DNA of 64,000 nucleotides. Origin: an uncultured Gammaproteobacteria bacterium (GTDB lineage Bacteria; Pseudomonadota; Gammaproteobacteria; GCA-002705445; GCA-002716945). The stretch lies in contig CABYTF010000001.1 of the NCBI GenBank assembly GCA_902521725.1, positions 62,001 to 126,000 of the forward strand, written 5' to 3'. The notes beneath the pieces were generated by a model that saw only the letters and a program-made list of their open reading frames with translations, did no database searches and was not told the origin of the DNA. Below, in pieces: positions 17,041-27,415 of the stretch (its first letter is position 1; each line of letters starts with the position of its first letter). Position numbers and translations under genes: made by a program.

Positions 17041-17313
17041 TCAGAGAAAAACACCCTGATTTTGATAAATTATGATATCTGGCATGTTAAGTAGTGTCAT
17101 CAGGATGGGCGAGGTGATGATTCCTAAAATTGCGAATACGATACTTAGTATACCAGCTGTGTATTCCTTTTGAAGACATGCCAAGGAACCGAGTATCAGC
17201 GCCAGAGGGCTAAAAAGTGGTGATAGAATAAAAATTCCTACAAATCCAAATATGATACCCAGTGTTCCATAAATAGGAGTTGACTGCTTTATAATAATTT
17301 TTTCTTCATTCAT
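17041..17313 (-). CDS. Small membrane protein, unknown
   Basis: 90 residues. A short charged N terminus (NEEKIIIKQ) is followed by three hydrophobic stretches rich in Gly, Leu and Ile (TLGIIFGFVGIFILSPLF, LALILGSLACL, GILSIVFAILGIITSPIL). It resembles DUF4190-like small membrane proteins, but I cannot assign it. The ATG directly abuts the TAA of the TIGR03643 gene, so they form an operon with ytoQ. Confidence 0.65.
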   Translation of the reverse strand: MNEEKIIIKQSTPIYGTLGIIFGFVGIFILSPLFSPLALILGSLACLQKEYTAGILSIVFAILGIITSPILMTLLNMPDIIIYQNQGVFL

Positions 17314-17535
17314 TTACTTGTAGTGCATCCTTCTTTTTGAAAATTTTTTCACACGCTCTCTCCATTTTTTATAGGAACCAAACGAAATATTTTGTTTCAT
17401 TATTCTTTTAATTTGATCACTGTCGATACCAAAACGTTCATTGATACTATCAAAACTCACGTCATCTGAAAGAGCCATGAAAATAATTTCTCCGATTTGA
17501 GCTTCAGTAAGTTTGTTATTTTTATTAGTAGCCAT
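17314..17535 (-). CDS. TIGR03643/DUF2805 family protein
   Basis: 73 residues from the ATG at 17535 (MATNKNNKLTEAQIGEII). A TTG three codons upstream overlaps the ytoQ stop and is an alternative. The sequence MALSDDVSFDSINERFG, then IKRIMKQNISFGSYKKWRERVKK, matches this small conserved family, which has a putative helix-turn-helix character. Function unknown. Middle gene of ytoQ-this-membrane protein. Confidence 0.75.
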   Translation of the reverse strand: MATNKNNKLTEAQIGEIIFMALSDDVSFDSINERFGIDSDQIKRIMKQNISFGSYKKWRERVKKFSKRRMHYK

Positions 17536-17544
17536 CCTTTGCAA

Positions 17545-17991
17545 TTACAGAGAGCCTTGGACAATATACTTAAGTATCTTTACTGCCTGACTCTGATCTT
17601 TTGTCACTGCACATGCAGCAGCATCAACTTCCTTAAGTGGATGTTGATGTTCATCTCCATGGATAACAACTATAGATTTATTCAATGCTGAAGCGTAGCC
17701 TGCATCGAATGCAGCGTTCCACTGTTTGTATTTTTCTCCAAACTTAACTATAACAACATCGCTATCCTCAATTGATTTTTTTGTGCGTATTGAATTTATG
17801 TTTGCTCCTTTGTTATCTTTCCAAAAGTTATTTTCTTCAGCTCCAAGAATATCTACACCACAATTGTCTGATAATTCATGATTAGTGACTGGTGATGAAA
17901 AGTTAATATCAAGACCCTCTTTTTTACATTCATCAATAATCTCTTGTCTCCAATCAGTATGAATTTCACCTGATAAATATACGTTCAGCAT
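17545..17991 (-). CDS. ytoQ: YtoQ family protein
   Basis: 148 residues starting MLNVYLSGEIHTDWRQEI. Segments VTNHELSDNCGVDILG, SDVVIVKFGEKYKQWNAAFDAGYA and HPLKEVDAAACAVTK are characteristic of YtoQ, related to nucleoside 2-deoxyribosyltransferase-like folds. The substrate is not established. First gene of a three-gene minus-strand group ending before the proteorhodopsin promoter. Confidence 0.85.
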   Translation of the reverse strand: MLNVYLSGEIHTDWRQEIIDECKKEGLDINFSSPVTNHELSDNCGVDILGAEENNFWKDNKGANINSIRTKKSIEDSDVVIVKFGEKYKQWNAAFDAGYASALNKSIVVIHGDEHQHPLKEVDAAACAVTKDQSQAVKILKYIVQGSL

Positions 17992-18087
17992 TACGTTCTC
18001 CTTGCGTTTACTATTTTAGCTATTATATAAGTTATTCTAATAGTTGTATAATGCTAAAGATCAGGGAGGACTGACTAACTTAAAAAT

Positions 18088-18783
18088 ATGGATAAACAAA
18101 TCATAGCAATTGGTGGTGGTGGATTTGGGAGAAATCCTGGGATTGGTGTTATTGAAAAATATATACTAGATCAATCAGATAAAGATACCCCAAACATTTG
18201 TTTTATTCCGACAGCAACAGGAGATAGTGAATCTTATAAAGTTAGTTATTATTCAACAATGACTAAGTTGGACTGTAATCCAACTCATTTAGATTTTTTT
18301 AAGAGAACTCCAAACCTTGAAGAATTAATTCAGATGCAAGATATCATCTTTGTAGGCGGTGGAAATACTAAAAGTATGTTAGCTGTTTGGCGTGAATGGG
18401 GTTTGGATATAATTTTAAAGAATGCATACGAATCAGGAACCATCATGAGCGGAGTTAGTGCTGGCGCGATATGTTGGTTTGAAAAAGGCATTACAGATTC
18501 ATGGGCAAATAATCTAAATGTTTTAGAATGTTTAGGTTATACAAAAGGTAATTGTTGTCCACATTATGATGAAGAGCCTGAGAGAAAACCCTCTTTATCT
18601 AATTTCATCTCAAATGGAGAGATTAGTGACTGTTTTGCAATAGATGGTGGATGTGCATTACATTTGAAAAATGATCGGGTATTTAAAGCAATTTCTTTCA
18701 AAGATGGCAAGAACTCTTTTTTAGTTGAAAAAGAAAACAAAGACATTATCGAAACTACACTACCAAGCATTAGTCTTGTATAG
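18088..18783 (+). CDS. Peptidase S51 family protein (peptidase E-like)
   Basis: 231 residues. Motifs: GGGGFGRNPG at the start, VGGGNTKSML, the nucleophile GVSAGAICWF (Ser in SAGA), HYDEEPERKP and AIDGGCALHL. These match the S51 family of dipeptidase E and cyanophycinase-like serine peptidases with a glutamine-amidotransferase-like fold. The probable role is cleavage of short Asp-containing peptides, but specificity cannot be read. A TATAAT (18047-18052) precedes it; its only Shine-Dalgarno-like GGGAGG is about 18 bases from the ATG, too far to be useful. Confidence 0.82.
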   Translation: MDKQIIAIGGGGFGRNPGIGVIEKYILDQSDKDTPNICFIPTATGDSESYKVSYYSTMTKLDCNPTHLDFFKRTPNLEELIQMQDIIFVGGGNTKSMLAVWREWGLDIILKNAYESGTIMSGVSAGAICWFEKGITDSWANNLNVLECLGYTKGNCCPHYDEEPERKPSLSNFISNGEISDCFAIDGGCALHLKNDRVFKAISFKDGKNSFLVEKENKDIIETTLPSISLV

Positions 18784-18842
18784 TAAGTACATATGTAATT
18801 TATACCCTGTGTGTAAAAGGTCTTTCTGCTCAATTAAAAATT

Positions 18843-19325
18843 TTAGAGTAAATTTATGATTTTTTTATTCTTCGGTCTGATAATTATTTGTACTCTGGCA
18901 CTGGTAACATCATCCGAAGTGAGTTTGAATTGAGCGAAAACACATGTTGGATAATCGATAAAATTAGATTTCAAGAGATCTGAGATTAATTCTGATACTC
19001 CGGGATTATGTCCAACTATCAATAAACTTTTATTACTACAATTTTGAACTATTTCTTTTATCTTGTTCGAAGAGGCATGATATAGGCTATCGAGGTAATT
19101 TACCTCATCAATTGAATGCGGGGAAACTTCGTTGATAATCGATATTGTCTCTCTGGTTCTCTGTGAAGATGAGCAAAGTGTATTCTCGAAATTAATATTA
19201 TTTTTGCGAAGATACTCCCCTAATGTACGTGCATCATTTCGACCTCGCTCAGATAAGACTCTATCATAATCATCTTCATAAGATTCCCAAGAGGATTTAG
19301 CATGGCGAAGGAGGTATAGATTCAA
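18843..19325 (-). CDS. sixA: Phosphohistidine phosphatase SixA family
   Basis: 160-residue histidine phosphatase. The catalytic LLRHAKSSWESYEDDYDRVLSERGRNDA is SixA-like, with the RHA motif instead of RHG. The second conserved His is in LIVGHNPGVSELI. SixA removes phosphate from phosphohistidine proteins such as those of phosphotransfer systems. It is convergent with the S51 gene, with 59 bases and no clear terminator between them. Confidence 0.85.
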   Translation of the reverse strand: MNLYLLRHAKSSWESYEDDYDRVLSERGRNDARTLGEYLRKNNINFENTLCSSSQRTRETISIINEVSPHSIDEVNYLDSLYHASSNKIKEIVQNCSNKSLLIVGHNPGVSELISDLLKSNFIDYPTCVFAQFKLTSDDVTSARVQIIIRPKNKKIINLL

Positions 19326-19399
19326 AGTTACTCTACTGTTACTGAATATTCTACTTTGAACAGGATGGTTATCGGTCCAGACATATTCAATTCCCCGAA

Positions 19400-20392
19400 T
19401 TACTCTAACACTAACTTTAATTGGTTTGCTAATATTTGCGCAAAATCCACTGGAACAGCATTACCTATCATTTTATAACCATCAGTTACATTGTCATAGA
19501 TAAACTCATAATCATCTGGGAAAGTTTGAATCCTAGCGCACTCTCTTACACTAAGTCTTCTGTATAAACTTTCACTCCCTTTTTTAAAAATTTTTTTATT
19601 TTTACCCACATGAACCATTTCAGGTGCTTGAGGGTGTATTGGTGCGTGCCTTCCACCTGCTTGTATAGTAAAAGAAACCTTATTCCATGGTCTTACTCGA
19701 TTCCTTGACATATAAATTGGTGAGAATGAACCAATCATGTATTCATGATTTAAAACTTTACATTTACCATTGTTAGCGTAATTTTTTGCTTGTGCGGGAA
19801 TAGCATTATTTGCTAAATCATATATACAATCCTTTAAAGTAATTTTATCCTCATCAAGACTAGTTGTTGTTTTTGGAAAAATAAACTTAGTATCCAAGTC
19901 ACTTCTTATGCCTACGAATATAACTCTTTTACGATCTTGAGGTATGCCATAATCACTGACATTAAGTAATTTGTAAGACACTTCATAACCACAATCCTTA
20001 AACAAACCTATAATGCCTTTCAATGCATGCGCATTTCTCGCTGCTAGCATACCGGATACATTTTCTGCTAGAAAAAACTTTGGTTGTTTACCTCTGATTA
20101 TCCGTATGAAGTCAAAAAAAAGTTGTCCTCTTAAATCCTTTATCCCTCTGAGTGCTCCTGCCTCACTCCAACTCTGACATGGAGGACCTCCAATTATTCC
20201 ATCACAATCCGGCACATCTTCAGATTCAACTTTAGTGATGCTTCGTTTGTCTAGTCTAGTTTTTGGGAAGTTTTTTTCAAATGTATCAAATATTTTTTTG
20301 TCATTTTCATTAGCATAGATTATTTTAAAACCCGCTTTCTCAAAACCTAAATCTAATCCACCTGCGCCAGTGAAAAATGATGCTAATTTCAT
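19400..20392 (-). CDS. DNA (cytosine-5-)methyltransferase, M.HaeIII-like (predicted GGCC)
   Basis: 330 residues with all main m5C methyltransferase motifs: I FFTGAGGLDLGF; IV GGPPCQSWSEAG (catalytic Cys72); VI ENVSGML; VIII QDRKRVIFVGIR; and X GYKMIGNAVPV. Between VIII and X, the target-recognition stretch MSRNRVRPWNKVSFTIQAGG and the following HPQAPEM closely resemble M.HaeIII from memory, so GGCC is the inferred target. It is divergent from the HaeIII-like endonuclease gene, with 60 bases between them. No control protein or Vsr gene is seen. Confidence 0.92.
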   Translation of the reverse strand: MKLASFFTGAGGLDLGFEKAGFKIIYANENDKKIFDTFEKNFPKTRLDKRSITKVESEDVPDCDGIIGGPPCQSWSEAGALRGIKDLRGQLFFDFIRIIRGKQPKFFLAENVSGMLAARNAHALKGIIGLFKDCGYEVSYKLLNVSDYGIPQDRKRVIFVGIRSDLDTKFIFPKTTTSLDEDKITLKDCIYDLANNAIPAQAKNYANNGKCKVLNHEYMIGSFSPIYMSRNRVRPWNKVSFTIQAGGRHAPIHPQAPEMVHVGKNKKIFKKGSESLYRRLSVRECARIQTFPDDYEFIYDNVTDGYKMIGNAVPVDFAQILANQLKLVLE

Positions 20393-20452
20393 AAGTTAAT
20401 TTTCTCATATATGCTAGTGTTAATAAATAAATTATTGTAATACGAATAAATT

Positions 20453-21304
20453 ATGACTAGTAAGTCAAATGATAATGGCAGAGCACTAGAATTCAGTATA
20501 GTTGATTATTTTCAGAGAAATCACCCAAATACCATATTGTCTAAGAATACTTTAGATGACCAAAAAAGAGATAGTATTAAATTTCAAAATCTATCACAAG
20601 ACCTTAAGAATAGATTCAGGATTGCAGCGAAGAAGTTTTTTATATGGTACCAGTCATTAAATACTAATCAAAAGATTATCAAGATTGATAGACTACGAGA
20701 TAGCAGTGGTGTAGTTCAAGATGTAGAGATTAATGGAATAAACTTTTCTATTAAACATAATCATTATGCTTTAAAACATCCCAGACCTTACTCATTAGCG
20801 AAACAGTGTGGTTTCAATAGTAGTAGTACTGAGGATATTACACATCGAAATGATATGAAAGTTGTTGCAGATGCTTATAGGAGGAATTTAAATGGTATAA
20901 AAAAATATAATGAAGACCAACAATTACTCTCGCAGTTATATAAGAATATTAATCAAGTATGTAAAAATTCTATAGATAAGTGGTGTAAACAAAATCCATT
21001 GATTGCAGTTAATTTTTTTAATTTCATTGTTGGTATAAACTTTTACAAGGTAATTGTGAGTGAGACCGACGAAGTGAATGTGGAAATTCAGGATTTTCTA
21101 AATATACCTAAACCACAAAATTTAATCTGTGGTTTTGATCCACAAAGATCGAATTATCTGAATTTTTCTTTTAACCATAATTGGATAATTGATTTAAGAC
21201 TTCATACTGCTTCATCTACAATTAATACAAATCCAGAAAATCAATTATCCTTAAAATTTGATGCACAAAAAATATCAGGCAGTGTAAAAACATATAATAT
21301 TTAA
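20453..21304 (+). CDS. HaeIII-family type II restriction endonuclease
   Basis: 283 residues. The N terminus (SKSNDNGRALEFSIV), the central NFSIKHNHYALKHPRP and the C-terminal LRLHTASSTI and LSLKFDAQ resemble the HaeIII endonuclease family. The divergent M.HaeIII-like gene makes this pairing convincing. Predicted to cut unmethylated GGCC. No truncation or frameshift is visible. Its base composition looks even more AT-rich than its neighbours. The catalytic residues cannot be named with certainty. Confidence 0.8.
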   Translation: MTSKSNDNGRALEFSIVDYFQRNHPNTILSKNTLDDQKRDSIKFQNLSQDLKNRFRIAAKKFFIWYQSLNTNQKIIKIDRLRDSSGVVQDVEINGINFSIKHNHYALKHPRPYSLAKQCGFNSSSTEDITHRNDMKVVADAYRRNLNGIKKYNEDQQLLSQLYKNINQVCKNSIDKWCKQNPLIAVNFFNFIVGINFYKVIVSETDEVNVEIQDFLNIPKPQNLICGFDPQRSNYLNFSFNHNWIIDLRLHTASSTINTNPENQLSLKFDAQKISGSVKTYNI

Positions 21305-21523
21305 TCTTCAACGAGTTTATTGGTCTTTGTACAACTCTCTACTACAAGATAATGTAAATCTTATGAAAACATATTCATGTAAATAAAAACTAAGAATTAT
21401 ATGAGTATAATTAAATGGCAAGTAGTTGTAGTGTGAGCGTCAGTTTTGTGCCTGTGGATAACTTTATACTATGTCGCTCATGTGATAACTTGTTCTTACA
21501 CAACCCACCCTGTTCAGAGTTAA
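21305..21523. other. Gene-free convergent region between restriction gene and glmS
   Basis: 219 bases, the longest gene-free stretch in the window. Both flanking genes end here. No ORF, no T-tailed hairpin and no tRNA was seen. It contains one perfect DnaA box (21453-21461). Confidence 0.6.
21453..21461 (-). promoter_or_regulatory. Perfect DnaA box
   Basis: TTATCCACA on the minus strand (TGTGGATAA on plus) in the otherwise gene-free region next to glmS. A single box about 18 kb from dnaA could titrate DnaA or be chance. Confidence 0.45.
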
Positions 21524-23338
21524 CTACTCAACTGTGACTGATTTTGCTAGATTTCTAGGTTTATCAACATCTGTCTTTTTCTTAATTGCAACATGATAAC
21601 TTAAAAGTTGGGCAGGAATGATATATAGAATTGGCACGATAAGATCAGGGCAATCAGGCATTTTAATTACCTTAACTTGTTTCTTATTCTTGGCAATTTT
21701 TTTATTAGTAAAAATAAATGTCTGTCCTTGCCTTGCTTCTACTTCAGCGAGATTAGATAAAACTAATCTTGCCAAGTGATTATCTGGAAGAAAACAGACT
21801 ACTGGCATCCTTCTATCAACAAGTGCCAAAGGTCCATGTTTGAGTTCCCCAGAATGATATGCTGATGCATGAATGTATGATATCTCTTTTAGCTTCAAAG
21901 CAGCCTCAAGTGCTATTGGATATGACGCACCTTTACCTAAAAAAAGTGTATGCTCTTTATTTTTAAATTTGGTAGAAATTTTCTTAATCTCTGGTTCCAT
22001 TTCATACAGTTCTTCAATTTTTTTACCTATTTTTCTTATATCCTGGACCATTCTCTTTTCAGTATTGTCATACCTTCTTGATATGATTGCCGTTAACAGC
22101 AGGAGAGTGAAAAGTTGTGAGGTAAAAGCTTTTGTAGATGCAACGCTGATTTCTGGTCCTGCGTTCATTAGAAAGTTCATCCCGGACAGCCTTGTGAGTG
22201 TGCTTTCTGCAACATTACAAATTGCTAGGGTATTTGTATATTTTAGTTTCAGCGCTTTTTTCAAAGATGAGATAGTATCAGCTGTTTCCCCAGACTGAGA
22301 AATACTCACAAATAGTGTGTCGGGCAATACATTGATTTTTTTGTATTTATACTCACTTGCGACCTCTGCAGTGCATGTCACAGTCGTAAATTGTTCTATC
22401 CAGTCTTTGGCGACCAATGATGCATGATAACTAGTTCCGCATGCTACAAAATGTATGTGCTTGATCTCTTCTAGAAGTTTATCTGTGCTATGACCAAAGA
22501 TATTAGGTAATATTTTATCCTTACCAACATAACGATTTATCATATCTTCTATGATAGCTTTTTGTTCATAAATCTCTTTGTGCATAAAATGCTTATGTCC
22601 CATTAGCGATGCTTGGTTCTTATTAATTTTTGATACTTTAGTTGGCTTTGAAAGTACTCTTTTATTTTTGTTGAAGATTTTAATATCTAAAGAACTTATT
22701 TCTGAAAATTCATTGTCATCCATGGGTATATAATTTTTAGTGTGATCAACTATTGGAGTCATGTCTGATGATATATAATTAGATGAAACGTCTTTACCTA
22801 GGATAATTGGACTACCCTTACACGCCGAATAAATAGTGTGAGGAGTCTGAGCGTTGATAGCAGCTAATGCATAACTTCCCTCAAGTGAATTTGCAGTTGA
22901 GATAATTGCAGATTGCATATTAGCTGATTTACTAAAATAATAGTTTATTAAATGACAAATTACCTCTGAGTCAGTATCACTCTTAAATACAAAGCTCTTC
23001 TTTTTAAGATATGATTTAAGATCCATATAGTTTTCTATAATTCCATTGTGAACAGTACAAATATCACCAGACAAGTGAGGATGAGTATTTTTTAGCGTTG
23101 GCTGTCCATGTGTTGCCCATCTAGTATGTGAGATGCCTGTCGTTATTCCTTGTAGCTTATATAATTTGCTTTTCAGGTTCTTAATTGGGCCAGTCGCTTT
23201 AATTGTAACTAATTGATTCTTAATTCCATGGCCTGAGATGCCTGCTGAATCATAACCCCTGTACTCAAGTTTTGATAATCCCTTAATCAGTTGGTTTGAA
23301 ATCGGTTTAGTTGAGGATATTCCAAAAATGCCGCACAT
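21524..23338 (-). CDS. glmS: Glutamine-fructose-6-phosphate aminotransferase (isomerizing)
   Basis: First step of UDP-GlcNAc synthesis: fructose-6-P plus glutamine to glucosamine-6-P. The N-terminal glutaminase domain begins MCGIFGISS (Cys nucleophile after Met removal) with LEYRGYDSAGI and SHTRWATHG. Two SIS domains follow with FVACGTSYHASLVAKDW, SISQSGETADT and FLGKGASYPIALE. It ends with the KSVTVE tail. 604 residues is standard. Directly after glmU (one-base overlap) and the atp operon, a common proteobacterial order. Confidence 0.97.
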   Translation of the reverse strand: MCGIFGISSTKPISNQLIKGLSKLEYRGYDSAGISGHGIKNQLVTIKATGPIKNLKSKLYKLQGITTGISHTRWATHGQPTLKNTHPHLSGDICTVHNGIIENYMDLKSYLKKKSFVFKSDTDSEVICHLINYYFSKSANMQSAIISTANSLEGSYALAAINAQTPHTIYSACKGSPIILGKDVSSNYISSDMTPIVDHTKNYIPMDDNEFSEISSLDIKIFNKNKRVLSKPTKVSKINKNQASLMGHKHFMHKEIYEQKAIIEDMINRYVGKDKILPNIFGHSTDKLLEEIKHIHFVACGTSYHASLVAKDWIEQFTTVTCTAEVASEYKYKKINVLPDTLFVSISQSGETADTISSLKKALKLKYTNTLAICNVAESTLTRLSGMNFLMNAGPEISVASTKAFTSQLFTLLLLTAIISRRYDNTEKRMVQDIRKIGKKIEELYEMEPEIKKISTKFKNKEHTLFLGKGASYPIALEAALKLKEISYIHASAYHSGELKHGPLALVDRRMPVVCFLPDNHLARLVLSNLAEVEARQGQTFIFTNKKIAKNKKQVKVIKMPDCPDLIVPILYIIPAQLLSYHVAIKKKTDVDKPRNLAKSVTVE

Positions 23339-24714
23339 TATTTTTTCTTTGTTTTTATGGTATTTCTATTCTTCCAATTCCTTATGGTCATTTGCTTGCT
23401 TCTAGCAATGGTTAAATGTCCTGATCCTGAAGTATCTTTAGTAATTGTAGAGCCAGCAGCAATAAATGAACCTTTGCCAATAATCACTGGTGCTACCAGC
23501 ATTGAACCCGAGCCGATGAAAGAGTTGTCTCTTACAATCGTTTTATGTTTATTCACGCCATCATAGTTACATGTTATCGCGCCTGCGCCTATATTCACTT
23601 CTTTCCCTAGTGTTGCGTCTCCTACATAGCTTAGGTGATTTATCTTTGTACCATCTCCTATTGTGGAGTTTTTAATTTCGACAAAGTTTCCTATGTTACA
23701 AGATTTTTTAATGACTGTGCCTGGCCTAATCCGCGCGAATGGTCCAACAGTTGAATTATCACCTATGGTAGCGCCAAAGATAATGGTGTTTGGCTTTATA
23801 TTCACATTTTTCCCAATTTTACATCGGTTCAATAGGCAGTTGTATCCGATAGAACTATTCTCTCCAATAGAGACATCGTCTTCGAACACACAGTTTATAT
23901 CTATTTCAACATTTTTGCTTACCGTTAATTTTCCTCTGATGTCTGTTTTTGATGGGTCTCTTATCAAAGTACCTTTTTCAAGAAGTTGTTCAGCTTTGTG
24001 TCTCAAGTATTGTTGTTCTAGGTTTACTAAATCAACTTTTGAGTTCACACCTCTTACTTCGAGTTCATTGCTGAATTTAAAGGTAGTCACTTTCTTATCA
24101 TGATCTATTAAAATTTTAATGATATCTGTAAGGTAATATTCTTTTTTTTGATTATTGTTTTTTATCAATGAAATATATTTTCTCAGTACATTTTCTTGGA
24201 TAGCGATAATGCCAGTATTGACCTCTCTGATCTGTCTTTCATCAGGAGTTGTCTCTTTTTCTTCAACGATAGAACTAAATTTGTTATTGACACGTACTAT
24301 CCTCCCATAACCCTTCGGTGATTCAAGCTCTACAGTTCCTACCACTGCATCATGATTTTTGAGCTTTGCAACGAGCTTTTTAATTGAGTTGCTTGTAATG
24401 AACGGAACATCTCCACACAGAATAAGTATCTTTGAGTTAGAATTCTTTTTCGATTTAAGAGCAGCCTTAACTGCACCTGCTGTTCCATCTAATATTTTTT
24501 GATATGCAAAACTGATTTTTTCAGCTTGTAAAATTTTTTTCAATTCAGCTGAGGAGTTATTTATAACACATATATTATGTTTTGCTTTTGCAGCCTTTAA
24601 AGACGATAAGATATGATTGATTACGGGTTTACCGGCAATATTAAAGAGAAGCTTTGATTTGTTGGCTTTCATTCTAGTGCTTTTTCCTGCACCAAGAATT
24701 ACAGATGTGAACAT
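23338..24714 (-). CDS. glmU: Bifunctional UDP-N-acetylglucosamine pyrophosphorylase / glucosamine-1-phosphate N-acetyltransferase
   Basis: Makes UDP-GlcNAc from glucosamine-1-P in two steps. N-terminal uridyltransferase: LGAGKSTRMKANKSKLLF, LCGDVPF. C-terminal left-handed beta-helix: repeated hexapeptides (DNSTVGPFARIRPGT, VNIGAGAITCNYDG, IGSGSMLVAPV). 458 residues is normal. It lies 16 bases after atpC and overlaps glmS by one base, so wall-precursor and ATP synthase genes are probably on a shared transcript. Confidence 0.96.
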   Translation of the reverse strand: MFTSVILGAGKSTRMKANKSKLLFNIAGKPVINHILSSLKAAKAKHNICVINNSSAELKKILQAEKISFAYQKILDGTAGAVKAALKSKKNSNSKILILCGDVPFITSNSIKKLVAKLKNHDAVVGTVELESPKGYGRIVRVNNKFSSIVEEKETTPDERQIREVNTGIIAIQENVLRKYISLIKNNNQKKEYYLTDIIKILIDHDKKVTTFKFSNELEVRGVNSKVDLVNLEQQYLRHKAEQLLEKGTLIRDPSKTDIRGKLTVSKNVEIDINCVFEDDVSIGENSSIGYNCLLNRCKIGKNVNIKPNTIIFGATIGDNSTVGPFARIRPGTVIKKSCNIGNFVEIKNSTIGDGTKINHLSYVGDATLGKEVNIGAGAITCNYDGVNKHKTIVRDNSFIGSGSMLVAPVIIGKGSFIAAGSTITKDTSGSGHLTIARSKQMTIRNWKNRNTIKTKKK

Positions 24715-24730
24715 ACAAGCTACCCCTTGC

Positions 24731-25155
24731 TTATTTTTTAGTATTACTTCTCAACTTTTTAATAAGACGTAATTGTGCAGCTGCTTGTAATAATTCTGTT
24801 TTAGCTTTTGAAGAGTCAATCTCACTAGAACTATTTTTCATAGCTTCCTTAGCTTGACGCTCTGCTTCAAGAGCTCTTTCTTCATCCAAATCATCTTCAC
24901 GAATAGCAGTATCTGACAAAATCGTCACCTCGTTTGGTTGTATTTCCAATATACCACCACTAACGTAAAAGGTCTTCATTTCGTCTTTGCTAATTTGAGC
25001 TCGAACGTCGCCAGGCTTTAGCTTTGTTATTAGTGGAGTGTGTTTAGGTGATACGCCAACTTCACCCATTTCTGCTGGCGCATAAACCATTTCAACATCT
25101 TCTGAAAAGAGCTCCTCTTCAGCGCTTACAATCTCAAGTCTTATTTTATCTGCCA

Positions 25156-25156
<1 letters not shown>
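24731..25156 (-). CDS. atpC: ATP synthase F1 epsilon subunit
   Basis: Central-stalk subunit that inhibits ATP hydrolysis. The N-terminal beta-sandwich (IRLEIVSAEEELFSEDVEMVYAP, GEVGVSPKHTPLI) is followed by the C-terminal helical hairpin (EERALEAERQAKEAMK). 141 residues is normal. The ATG overlaps the atpD stop by one base. Confidence 0.95.
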
Positions 25157-26544
<1,388 letters not shown>

Positions 26545-26549
26545 CTATA

Positions 26550-27413
26550 TTAAAGCGCTGCTGCACCAGAGATAATCTCTGAAATTTCTTGTGTAATAGC
26601 GGCTTGTCTATTTTTATTATAAATTAATTGTAATTCTGATATTAAATCTGAAGCATTATCTGAAGCTGCTTTCATTGCTACCATTCTTGAAGCTTGCTCA
26701 CATGCTAAGTTTTCAACAAGTCCTCTGTAAATTAGTGACTCGATATATCTGGTAAAAAGTGACTCGAGCACTGCTTCAGCATCTGGTTCATATAAATAGT
26801 CCCAATAATAATCATACTCCTCATTTTTATCTTCTGTTTGTATAGGTAATACTTTTTGCACTATGGGTTCTTGACTCACAGTATTGATGAATTTGTTATA
26901 GACAATGTATACCTCATCTATATCTTTGCTAATGAAACTGTCGATAGTATTTTTTATTAAACCAAGTACTTGCTCTATTTTAGGTTTGTCACCAAGTTGT
27001 GACGTCTGAGCTATCACATCCCCTCCCATCCTTTGAAAAAAAGATGAGGCTTTGCCGCCTATCAGGGAGAAGGCGGGCTTTATGCTTGAACTGCTATCCT
27101 TTTCAATATTTTCAACAACAAGTTTAAATAAGTTATTATTTAAACCCCCGCAAAGTCCTCTATCTGAGGATATTATGATGTAACCCTTCTTTGATACATC
27201 TCTCTGAGCAAAAAACTCAGAAGTATACTCAGGATGAGCATGTGCTAAATGTTTTATTACATTTAATATTTTATCTGCGTACGGTCTCGCTTTTGTCATC
27301 TGGTCCTGTGCTTTTTTCATTTTACTGGCTGCAACCATCTCCATAGCTTTTGTGATTTTTTGAGTATTTTGAATACTTGCTATTTGCGTTCTGATCTCTT
27401 GACTGCCCGACAT
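26550..27413 (-). CDS. atpG: ATP synthase F1 gamma subunit
   Basis: Rotor shaft between F0 and F1. The N-terminal helix (EIRTQIASIQNTQKITKAMEMVAASKMKKA) and the C-terminal helix (ASRMVAMKAASDNASDLI, NKNRQAAITQEISEIISGAAAL) are the coiled-coil parts; GYIIISSDRGLCGGLN lies between them. 287 residues is normal. Between atpA and atpD with 2- and 14-base gaps. Confidence 0.97.
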   Translation of the reverse strand: MSGSQEIRTQIASIQNTQKITKAMEMVAASKMKKAQDQMTKARPYADKILNVIKHLAHAHPEYTSEFFAQRDVSKKGYIIISSDRGLCGGLNNNLFKLVVENIEKDSSSSIKPAFSLIGGKASSFFQRMGGDVIAQTSQLGDKPKIEQVLGLIKNTIDSFISKDIDEVYIVYNKFINTVSQEPIVQKVLPIQTEDKNEEYDYYWDYLYEPDAEAVLESLFTRYIESLIYRGLVENLACEQASRMVAMKAASDNASDLISELQLIYNKNRQAAITQEISEIISGAAAL

Positions 27414-27415
27414 GA

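Noticed and set aside
11290-18000. Proteorhodopsin cluster as a recent mobile island
   Set aside because: No integrase, transposase, tRNA or direct repeats seen at its borders, and base composition looks like the rest.
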